Source: Acorus gramineus | Taxonomy: Eukaryota > Streptophyta > Magnoliopsida > Acorales > Acoraceae | Assembly (NCBI GenBank): GCA_030737835.1 | Contig: JAUJYN010000018.1 | Coordinates: 434,001-498,000 of the forward strand | Length of the DNA stretch: 64,000 nucleotides | Direction of reading: 5' to 3' | Part shown: positions 23,281 to 32,816 of the stretch, in pieces | How the letters are laid out: the number at the start of each line of letters is the position of its first letter | Numbering within the stretch: the stretch's first letter is position 1 | Position numbers and translations under genes: made by a program | Notes under the pieces: generated by a model | Told to the model about the DNA's origin: nothing | The model's database searches: none | What the model saw: only the letters and a program-made list of their open reading frames with translations

Positions 23281-24109
23281 CTTCTCTGATTTTGAAAGAA
23301 AAAGGAGAACCCAAAGATAGGCTGTTTCAAAATCAAGAAGAAAGGAATGATCTAGGGTGAAATCAAGGAATTGAAGGTGAAGAAAACAAAGATTTTCGAT
23401 TTAAAATGGAGAAGAAGAAGAAGAGAGGGAAGAGAAACCGTTTTAAAAAACGTGCGGGAGAGAGAGGGTCCTTTCTCGATTATAAGGGACCCAGTCGACC
23501 GGCGGCTACTTACGAGTAACCGCCCCCTACCCGATGGCTAAACCCAACTAGCCGCCCTTCCATGCCGGCAAAACAAAAGTACCCGCCCCCTGGCATCTTT
23601 TCAAACACATTTATTTCAAAGTTTATTTCCAAATTCTACTTGATCAAACACGACTCTTTTGATGTTTTAGCATATTTCCAGTACCATTCAATCTAAAATT
23701 CCTCAGTTCTGGTTCTTTTCCAAATATTTGTCTTTCGAATGATCCATTCACCAAATCAAATTACACTTTTCTATTTCTATCTGCGACATCCCCTTGCTCC
23801 CTAGACATGCCTTACGCAAGGAAACCGACTCCGGGCTGCTTTGTGCACAGTGGATAGGAACACCGTCCAAGGGTTGGATCACTCGCTTCTTTACTTTTAT
23901 TCACTCCCCCTCCTGGATCAGTCTTTCGATAAAAATTCTAGTTAAAGACCTAGCCTCTGATGATCTAAATCAAATCCCTAAATGATATTGATCATATACC
24001 CTAAACTTCTTGAAAGTCAGGCCGGCCAAAATAGGGGTCTCTTTCCTTATCATCGATCAAAGTCTTTGTGCGAAAATACTAGAATTTTGATACCCTTGAG
24101 GGACAATTG
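23281..24109 (-). mobile_element. Minus-strand promoter-like segment with GCC-box motifs (third copy, S2)
   Basis: On the minus strand the order is: AT-rich sequence, GGGCGGGTACTTTTG, AAGGGCGGCTAGTTGGG, GGGGGCGGTTACTCG, AGCCGCCGG, a TATA-like TTATAATC (23,479-23,486 on plus), then a CTCTCTCTCCC and TTCTTCTTC-rich leader. This matches the arrangement of S1 and S3 (hairpins, TATA, pyrimidine/purine leader), so it is probably a diverged third LTR. The outer half (about 23,600-24,109) has no recognisable content. Confidence 0.45.
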
Positions 24110-24255
24110 TAGATACCCCAATTTTGACTGTCCAAATAAATGAAAATACTTCAAGTAATATTTAGAAATGACCACATTTAGAAATCTAAATAGAAAACAT
24201 CTTTAAAAAAAGGGGAACCCTGGTCACAAACACTGAGAAAAATTAAAAGGGCAGA

Positions 24256-24545
24256 AGCCGGGCGGCTAGTTGAAAGTAACCGCCCCTCACTGGGCGGCTA
24301 GTTTCCACTAGCCGTCCCTTAAACCACCGCCACCGTTTCTCTTGGATGGGACATAAAGCAGCATTTAATGCTGATGATTGCAGCGGTTTGTTCCTTTTAG
24401 CCACCCCTTCTCTGACGGTTCAAACCTAGTAACTACCTCAAGTCACCGCTTGTCAGAGATTGGACATTTGGTAGGTAATTGGGGCGGCATCTTGAAAGTA
24501 GCCGCCCCTCATTGGGCGGCTAGTTGTAACTAGCCACACCTCACC
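24256..24545 (+). repeat. GGCGGCTA hairpin cluster of copy S3
   Basis: It contains the pairs GGGCGGCTAGTTGAAAGTAACCGCCC, GGGCGGCTAGTTTCC...CTAGCCGTCCC, GGGGCGGCATCTTG...GTAGCCGCCCC and GGGCGGCTAGTTG...CTAGCCACACC, plus TCTCTGAC...GTCAGAGA. Exact GGCGGCT or AGCCGCC occurs four times. The cluster ends about 105 bp upstream of the TATA box. Confidence 0.7.
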
Positions 24546-24650
24546 TGGACAGTGTCAGAAGAACAAAGATCTAATGGGAGGTCAAATCAACCACCCTATT
24601 ATCCAATTTGATCTATTGTTCAGTGGACACTCCCATGCCCTTTTTTAAAA

Positions 24651-24659
24651 TATAAATAG
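24651..24659 (+). promoter_or_regulatory. TATA box of LTR copy S3
   Basis: TATAAATAG lies downstream of the GCC-box-like hairpins and upstream of a purine-rich leader. It is conserved in the inverted copy S1. Confidence 0.6.
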
Positions 24660-24861
24660 GGAGCATCCAACCCTTCTTCTAGATATCAACCAAGCCCAAA
24701 ATCCAATAGTTCATACTCATTCAACCACCACCCCAGCATCCCTTCACCCACACTACTACTTTAAAACCCTTGAGAGAAAGAGAGAAAGAAACCCATTCCC
24801 AAACCAAATCCACTCTCCAAAAAACCCTCTCCAAAATTCAGGTTAAACCTAGCTTACCTCT

Positions 24862-25343
24862 TGTTATATATGTGTCATTTTGAGCATTTGGTTTTATTTG
24901 AGTAATTTTGGGCCATTTCTTTTTTTCAATTGGAGTCTCTAAAATTTTGGACTTTAGCCATTTGCGGGAGATTGAGTACTCAGATTAGAAATCTAAATGT
25001 ATATTATGAGTCCGGGTACTGTTTGGTTCTACGCAAAAAAATTTCATCGAATTCCGGCAACGTTTTAAAAAATTATGCAGTTCCAAAACCCATCCGGGTT
25101 TGGTCGTTATTGGATTTTCAAAGGGTGACTTTGACCAAGTCAAATAATACCGTTGACCAGGTCAATGGGTTTTGTCCTGTAGCTTGGTTAGGTTGACTTG
25201 TCAAACACCCCCCCCCCCTCACCAACCACCTTTTTTGAGAATCAAATATCCCCCTTTGTGAGTGCACTCTCTCCCTCTCTCTCTCCCCCTCTCAAACCCG
25301 CCCGACCACCTCATTTTTCCATCTCTTTTATATCTCTTTTGGC
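24862..25343 (+). mobile_element. LTR J, 5' fragment
   Basis: It starts TGTTATATATGTGTCATTTTGAGC, the same variant start as element K. It contains GTCTCTAAAATTTTGGACTTTAGCC, CATCGAATTCCGGCAACG and the GTTTGGTCGTTATTGG...GACTTTGACCAAGTC blocks of the U3. At 25,343 the LTR is joined directly to integrase sequence, so the remaining LTR, the PBS and most of the internal region have been deleted. Confidence 0.75.
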
Positions 25344-25787
25344 GACCATGTTTTCTTGAAGGTGTCCCAGTTTAAGGGCATCCTCTGTTTCGACGTTCGG
25401 GGCAAGCTGAGATGACTCTTCAATGGGACTGTTTCTCGTCATTGAGTGGATTGGGGAGGTGACTTGTCAGCCTTTCCCCCACAACTGGCTCTCATGCCCA
25501 GGACGTCGTCCTTGTTTCATGGCTGTGGCGTTATGTCCACGATCCTGCTCATGTCATTCTGTTCGACCGCCTCATCCTCGAGCTGGATTTGTCATTCGTG
25601 GAGCAGTGGATCGAGGTCAAGGACTAGCATGAGAAGTGGCTCCACGCTAAGACCGTTTCTTTGATTACAGTGTGTCGGTAGCGCCAGTCTGGTGCATGGA
25701 CCACTTGGGAGCAAAAGGTCTATGCGTGATACTTGCTATATTCGGTATTCCCTTTGGGTTTCCTTAAATTTCGATGACTAAATTTCC
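25344..25787 (+). pseudogene. Ty3/gypsy pol remnant: integrase C-terminus and chromodomain region
   Basis: The frame starts at GDHVFLKVSQFKGILCFDVRG (25,346 on), the conserved integrase C-terminal module of Tekay/Del-like chromoviruses. It continues in shifted frames with IEWIGEV, then PQLALMP, YVHDPAHV and FDRLILELDL, ending with the region before the polypurine tract. Frameshifts near 25,425 and 25,500 and several stops make it non-functional. It is the same segment as 47,139-47,600. Confidence 0.8.
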
Positions 25788-25801
25788 TAAAAGGGGGAGA
25801 A
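25788..25801 (+). promoter_or_regulatory. Polypurine tract before LTR H
   Basis: TAAAAGGGGGAGAA lies immediately before the TG of the 3' LTR, matching the tract of element A. It is the plus-strand priming site for reverse transcription. Confidence 0.75.
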
Positions 25802-26309
25802 TGTTATGCATGTGTCATTTGGAGCCATTTCGGTTAAGCATTGCTCACATTTGGGTCATTTGGGGCCTTTTTTTTTTTATCGATCGGAGTCGCTAAAATT
25901 TTGGATTTTAGCCACCTACAGAAATTGGAGTACTCTGATTGAAAATCTAACTGCATATTATGGGTCCTGGTACTGTTTAGTACTACCCATAAAAATTTCA
26001 TCGAATTCCGGTAACGTTTTGAAAAATATGCAGTTCTGAATTGCATCCGGGTTTGGCCGTTACTGGGTTTCGGTGGGTGAGGTATTTTCGAGTGTGTGGT
26101 GCTTCTCCACACGCTTCCCAATAAAGAAAAAATAAGTGGTTGAGTGAGGGTGAGCCTAACCCTAACCTCACCACCCCCTTATGGTCACCCCTAATCACTA
26201 TTTGGGCATGGAAATGACCTTTTTGCCATCTCTCTCTCTCTCTCCCCCTCTCTCCCAACTCCTGGATCTCTCTTTCTCTCCCTCCCTTGGTCTCTTTTTC
26301 CCCTCTTTG
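25802..26309 (+). mobile_element. 3' LTR H, 5' fragment
   Basis: It starts TGTTATGCATGTGTCATTTGG right after a polypurine tract, so it is a genuine 3' LTR. The U3 blocks run to CCCCTCTTTG, where LTR G is inserted with CTTTG (26,305-26,309) as candidate TSD. The uninterrupted continuation (GTGTGAAGAAGG) exists in LTR G at 26,809, but the right part of H is not in the window. Confidence 0.8.
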
Positions 26310-29300
26310 TGTTATGCCTGTGTCATTTGGAGCCATTTTGGTTAAGCATTGGTCACATTTGGGTCATTTGGGGCCTTTTCTTTTTCGATCGGAGTCGCTA
26401 AAATTTTGACTTTCAGCCATCTGCGGGAGTTAGAGTACTCTGATTGTAAATCTAACTGCATATTATGGGTCTTGGTACCGTTTAGTACTACCCATAAAAA
26501 TTTTATCGAATTCCCGTTGCATTTTGAAAAATATGCAGTTCCGAATCGCATCCGGGTTTGGTCGTTACTGGGTTTCGGTGGGTGAGATATTTTCGAGTGT
26601 GTGGTGCTTCTCCGCTCGCTTCCCAATAAAGAAAAAATAAGTGGTTGAGTGAGGGTGAGCCTAACCCTAACCTCACCACCCCCTTATGGTCACCCCTAGA
26701 CACTATTTGGGCATGAAAATGACATTTTTGCCCTCTCTCTCACCCCCTCTCCCATTTGGTGGATCACTTTCTCTCCCTCTCTTGGTCTCTTTTTTTTTCC
26801 CTCTTTGTGTGTGAAGAAGGTGGAGGAAGAAGCAATTGAAGGAAAAGATGAAGAAGAAGCACAAGAAAGAGTGAGAAGGGGGTGAGTTTGTGTTGTTGTT
26901 GTTTCTCTTCTCTCTATCCCCTTCTCATGCCCCTTTTGCACCCCTGTTTTCTGCCATGAAGGGCTTGAGGAGATGCTGATGAGGTGGTGGTAGTGGTGGT
27001 GGTGGTTGAGGTGGTCGTGGGTGTGTCGAGAACCCCGCATCTCCCCATTTCCCTCCTCCTGTTTTGGTAAGGCAGCACTCTGCATTTTAAAGATCTCAGT
27101 GAATCTAGTATTTAGAGGCACATGTTTAGGATTATGTCTTCATATGATATGATCATCTATGTGTCTAGTTGTTATATATGAAATTTGGGGTCATTATGAT
27201 ATCTGTGGTGTAAGTTAGAACCTGTTTTGCATGGCCTGTCCAGATTCGCGTAGGAATTGACCTGCTTCTGGAAATAATTTATTTCGGGCTTGTAGAGGCA
27301 AAATTAGGTTCTAATGTCTTCATGGATTATGATCCCAGCATATCAGAGAATGTGCATGTTTTATTTCATAATTTGTGGAAGTGTATTGGGTGCTGCGGTG
27401 ATCCATCAATTAGTAGGGCTGGTTGCAGCAGGTTTGGCAGTTTTGCTCGGTTGTGTGTCAAGGAGTTGTTTGCATGTGTCTTGGGTGATAATATGGAAGT
27501 ATCAGGGGTTAGGGCCTTCATGAAGTAGGCTTATATGTGTGATAGGAGGTTCCATATTTTAATTGTGGATCATTGGTTGTGTTTTGCAGATCTCGTAGAC
27601 CAGACGCGCGACGATCCGGGTATCTGTGAGTGGTTTGATCCAACCCCTCGAGATGCGCTCGACGCGCGTAGTCGTGCGTCACGCATCGATGGGGCACCCT
27701 AGCTATACTACTTGTGTAGATAAGTAGTATGGCCATGCTTAAACTATAATAGGTTAGATATCTTGCATGCTAGGATTATATGGCATGTATTGTATCCATG
27801 TATGAATGATTGTATTGCATGCGCCCCTCTAGTATGGGCATGTATTAATGTGTATGGATGTATAGAATATGGCATGCCTTAGGTAGTATCGTAATACTAC
27901 TCCTACCATATTAATTGGAATATCCAGCATGATTAAGTCTGGGTTAATAACGGGCACCTGCCTAATATTCCCTTGCGATAAGACTCGAGGGCGTGGTGTA
28001 GTTGTTGCGCCCATGCTAATGGGGCAAAGCTATGACCAACTTCACGAGATGATGATCTGTCTCGCCCTCTCCCTCTGCACGAACTGAGTAAGTAGAGGCG
28101 ATTTCCTACTTGACTCGGGTTCGTTTGGAATATTGGCATTCACCTGTTAGTGCGCGAGATCGCGCTTGACCCTTCCCTTTTAAGTTGGCGATATCCAACA
28201 CATGCTTAAGTTAGGCCTTGTGTGCTTATGTGATTAATGGCCATGTATGCATGTTGTATGATTTATTATGATGTAAATCCATGTTAGGGAGTATCCCTAT
28301 AATTATTTGATAGGTTATCGTGCATGTAGTTCATGTACATAACTAAGATATAATTCTCCTGGATATATATGCGCATGTTAAAACTGATTAGGCCTATCTG
28401 AAATAGGCGTGGGTATGACCCGTTGTCGGGTTGTACCTTATTAGTTTGGAATCCCCCCGTGCATCCGAGCGATGCACTCGTTTGGAATTCAGGAGAATTC
28501 AGTATCTTATTGGTTTTGTTAAGCCGGTAGTTGTGGCATTAAGCTAGGCCTACCCGTGCTAGGCATGTATATGAACCGCCTATTGGGTTATGTGCCTTGG
28601 GATTATTTCTGCGTGAGAGCAGAGGCAACCCCCTTGTGACTGAGCGACGCAACGGTGTGGGAGTACAATAGTGTTCGATATCTTCGATATGTGATTATCG
28701 AGAGTAGTTGTTTTTCCATTTGGGTTCGCTTTGTGAACATGAAGTGTTTACTCCCATTGTCTTCCGTGTCTAATCTCTCCAAAAGTCCTATGTCACCTCT
28801 AAAGGGTGAGGGTGAGGATGAGGTGAAGACACGTCGTCGCGTGACCCATTCGTTGTTCGTCCATTCCCATAGTTGTTGGGTCCGGTTGCGTATCGATGTT
28901 CAAAGACATCGTTGGGAAGTTATCTCGATGTAGATGATCCAGTAGTGTTGTGTAGACCAGTAATTCCGGGTCTCTTCGACCAACGGTATGGTCTCTCCCC
29001 AAGAGTCCCAAGAGTCTCCCTCCGGGAGTGAGGGTGAGGGTGAGGTTGGTGAACCAGTAGTGTTGTGTGGACCAGTAATTCCGCGTCTCTTCGACCAACG
29101 GTATGGTCTCTCCCCAAAAGTCCCAAGAGTCTTCCTCCGGGAGTGAGGGTGAGGGTGAGGTTGGTCGCGCCGCCACGTGACCTTGTTATCCATTGGGTTT
29201 CCACCCATGTTTTCCTTGAAAGGAAATTGCTTTAGTATTGAACTGTTGTATTGGTGATTGGTTTCCAACCACTCACTGAGCTTGTAGCTCACCCCTCGCA

Positions 29301-29345
29301 TACTGTTTCTTTTCAGGGGCAGTGTTGGGCGTGGAGCTGGAGCTT
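26310..29345 (+). mobile_element. LTR G (AT-type intron), 3' end interrupted by LTR F
   Basis: It starts TGTTATGCCTGTGTCATTTGG at 26,310. It shows the complete order: U3, TCTC-rich tract, GGTGGTCGTGGGTGTGTCG leader, intron from 27,067 (TTTTG|GTAAGG) to 27,589 (TTTTGCAG|ATCTCG), the GATGCACTCG block, two tandem copies of the 115-bp module (28,938-29,164), and CTCACCCCTCGCATACTG. It stops within GTGGAGCTGGAGCTT at 29,345, where LTR F is inserted. Confidence 0.85.
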
Positions 29346-31055
29346 TGTCACGCCCCAGGGCGGCCATCCTCGAGACGTGGCAATAATGAAATTTCAGCTA
29401 TCAATATCTGAGGTCAATAAAGACTCCAAGAACAACACACAAGGTGGCAAAGCAAGGATAATGATAACTGACTAAAAAGCGGAAGCATAATATATAAACA
29501 ATGTCTGTAAACCAAAAACATTATTACAGACTCGAATATAGAATCACTGTCATGTGAGAGCCAAGTCTAGACCAAATAAAATACAACATGTGCCACATGC
29601 ACGATTTACAATACATAAAATGACTCTAGGACTGCTAACAGCCTCGTACTCGCCACCCGCCGGAAGAACGTTCCACGCCCATAAGACCACGCCACAGAAA
29701 AAGCTCCCGCTCCACGCCCAACACTGCCCCTGAAAAGAAACAGTATGCGAGGAGCTACAAGCTCAGTCAGTGGCTGGAAACCAATCACCATACAATAGTT
29801 CAATGCTAACACAATTTCTTTTCAAGGAAAACCATGGGTAGAAACCCAATGGATAACAGGGTCGCGCGGCGGTGCGACCAACCTCAACCTCACCCTCACC
29901 CTCACTCCTGGTGGAAGACCCTTGTCTCTTTTAGGGAGAGACCATACCGTTGGTCGAGGAGACCCAGGATTACTGGTCCACACAACACTACTGGATCACC
30001 AACCTCACCCTCACCCTCACTCCCAGAGGGAGACTCTTGGGTCTCTTGGGGAGAGACCATACCGTTGGTCGACGAGACCCGGAATTACTGGTCTACACTA
30101 CACTACTGGATCATCTACATCGAGATAACTCCCCAATGATGTCTTTGAACATCGTTACGCAACCGGACCCAACAACTGTGGGAACGAACGAACCACGAAT
30201 GGGTCACGCGGCGACGTGTCTTCACCTCATCCTCACCCTCACCCTTTACAGGTGACATAGGACTTTTGGAGAGATTAGACTCCTCTACACCCTTGGTCCA
30301 CCGGTAGCCCTTTCCCCGGGTAGTCACTACCTGGTATACTCCCACGATCAGTACGCTTCCGAACGCCTCGGTGGTACCTACGGATGGGAGCCCTCTGTCA
30401 GGACAGCTTTTCCAACGCTGGGAAGTTCCTACATCGGATCCAACGAAGGGGAGAACGATTCCACGCTCGCAATATCATTCGTTAGCCCTCTCCCGGGTAT
30501 ACCCCCATGATCAGTACATCTTGCCGCATGCATCGATAGTACCTACAGGTGGGGGCCCTCTGTCAGGACAGCTACAACCTGGGCCGCTTCAACACGGACG
30601 ACATTGGGAGGAAACACTCCATGTTCGCAAAGCGAACCCAATGGAAAAACAACTACTCTCGATAATCACATATCGATGATAGCGAACACACAATTGTATT
30701 CCCACACGGTTGCTTCGCTCGGACACAAGGGGGGGGTGTGTTGCCTTTGTTCTCACGCAGAAATAATCCCAAGGCACATAACCCAACAGGCGGTTCATAT
30801 ACACGCCTCGCACAGGTAGGCCTAGCTTAATGCCACAACTACCGGCTTAACAAAACCGATAAGATAATGAATTCTCCTGAATTCCAAATGAGTGCATCGC
30901 TCGGATGCACGGGGGCGATTACATCGCTAGCGCTCTAACTAATAAGGTACAACCCGACAACGGGTCATACCCATGCCTATTTCAGATAGGCCTATCAGTT
31001 TTATCATGCGCATAATTATTACAGGAGAATTATATCTAGCTATGTGCATGAACCA
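29346..31055 (-). mobile_element. LTR F, minus strand, interrupted by LTR E
   Basis: It begins TGTCACGCCCCAGGGCGG (complement of the LTR terminus) at 29,346, with AGCTT at its left as candidate TSD. It contains two tandem copies of the 115-bp module (29,880-30,110), GGTAGTCACTACCTGG and TGTCAGGACAGC blocks. It ends at CATGAACCA (31,055), where LTR E begins. The remaining 5' part of F is absent from the window. Confidence 0.8.
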
Positions 31056-32816
31056 TGTTATGCCTGTGTCATTTGGAGCCTTATTTTTCGATCGGAGTTG
31101 CTAAAATGTTGGGTTTTAGCCACCTACAGGAGTTGGAGTGCTCTGATTGAAAATTTGGCTACATAATTTTTCTCCTAGAAGTTATGCATTTCCGATTTGG
31201 TATTTGGATTTAATTTTGTTAAAATCCAAGATGAAGAACAAATATGATTTTATCATGAGATGCCCAATTTTGAGTTAGGTTTCATACAAAAGTGGAATTA
31301 GATCAACTGGATTCATCTAGTAAAAGTTATGGGTATTTTTCCAAGTATACCCCGGGGATGAAAAATTCTGGCAGCAGCCCTGTTCAATGTTTAGCTCACA
31401 TTTCGGAATAGCTGGAGGGATTATTTGATCTTGGCATAAACATGAAAGTTGTAGATAATCTTCTTGTCTTTCCAAAGGATTTTGAATTGTGCAATTCGGA
31501 GCTATATCGTGGAAGTTATGGCTGTTCGAGTGAAGCCTGTCCAGAAATTTCTGGTCAGGGACGATTTGGTCATTTGAATCCTTCTTTTGGCTATTTAATG
31601 GCCCCGATTGTCTCTCTCGCCTAACACTCTAGACCAGCCCTTCTTCTATGAAAATGAAGAAGATAAAGTGGAGGTGGTGTTGAAGTCCCCTCTTCTGATG
31701 TCATGGTATGTATGTTGTTTGAAGGGAGGCTCGGGGCGTCGATGGTGATAAAGGTGGAGCTGTGGCGTGTGGGTGTGCCGGAGCCGCGTATGGACCTCCC
31801 GCTCTCCGTGTTGGGTTCAGCCATGTCTTTTGTAGTTGATGGGGAGGAGTGGAAACACCATTGCTTTGTGTTGTTGTTGTGTATGCATGGAATTGAAGAG
31901 GATGAGGGACAGAAGCCCATGTTCATGCGTTATGTGTTGTGTATGTGTGTATGCCACCCGTTTGTGAGTATGTGTGAGCGAACCTTGTATGCCTCTTCTT
32001 CTCTTCTTTCAAATGAGGTTCCTCATGCATCACTTGAACTTGTGTTTAAAGGCTAAAAGGGGCGTAGGGTTGGCACATCAGGTAATCGAGTGCATGCTTA
32101 GCATTCTCGCATGTGTGCGGAGCGCGTGGGAAGCGTGCACGGAGTGCTTGAGGGCGTGCTTGGCGTTGTCCGATGCGTGCGGAGTGCGTGGGCAGCGTGG
32201 ACGAGGTGCTCGAGGGCGTGCTTGGCGTTCACCGATGCGTGCGGAGTGCATGGGCCGCGTGCGGAGTACGTGGGCGCGTGCATGTGGTGCTCGGGGGCGT
32301 GCTTGTAGTATTCGGACCCGTTCAAGGTGTGTTTCGAGGTTTCGAGGTATTGACCAAACCATTGGTCAATTTCGGGATTGGATGATTCTTGGCGGATTGG
32401 TATCATGCTTTGGATTCCATTGTTTTCGCCCTCTTGCGTTTCGTGAGCCGTGCGCTCGTTAGGTGAGTGGTTTGATCCAATTCCCCCCCCCCCCCCTCGA
32501 GATGCGCTCGACGCACGTAGTCGTGCGTCGCGCATCGATGGGGCATCTTTGCTATACTACTTGTGTAGATAAGTAGTATGGACATGCTTAAACTATAATA
32601 GGTTAGATATCTTGCATGCTAGGATTATATGGCATGTATTGTATCCATGTATGAATGATTGTATTGCATGCGCCCCTCTAGTATGGGCATGTATTAATGT
32701 GTATGGATGTATAGAATATGGCATGCCTTAGGTAGTATTGTAATTCTACTCCCACCATATTAATTGGAATATCCAACACATGATTAAGTCTGGGTTAATA
32801 ACGGGCACCTGCCTAA
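31056..32816 (+). mobile_element. LTR E, plus strand, truncated at an inverted fusion
   Basis: It starts TGTTATGCCTGTGTCATTTGG at 31,056 after AACCA. Its U3 (GCTACATAATTTTTCTCC, GGCAGCAGCCCTGTTC) matches solo LTR O, defining a shared subfamily. The intron region holds a CpG-rich tandem repeat of about 62 bp. The copy runs to GGGCACCTGCCTAA at 32,816 and there switches to a minus-strand LTR. Confidence 0.8.
32109..32310. repeat. About 62-bp CpG-rich tandem repeat, three units
   Basis: The phrase GAGGGCGTGCTTGGCGTT recurs after GTGCGGAG...GCGTGG, with units starting near 32,109, 32,173 and 32,236. It lies at the LTR position that holds AT-rich intron sequence in other copies. Open frames here are composition artefacts. 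Confidence 0.7.

Larger units (their letters stand above)
24110..24861 (+). mobile_element. GCC-box LTR family, copy S3 (plus strand)
   Basis: It begins TGTAGATACCCCAATTTTGACTG, a start typical of Tat/Ogre-type plant LTRs. It then carries GGGCGGCTAGTT hairpins (24,256-24,545), a CAGTGGACACTCCC block, TATAAATAGG and a leader with GAGAGAAAGAGAG, ending near TCCAAAATTCAGGTTAAACC, where LTR J is inserted at 24,862. It is the inverted counterpart of 20,770-21,561. The 3' part of the LTR is missing in this window. Confidence 0.65.
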
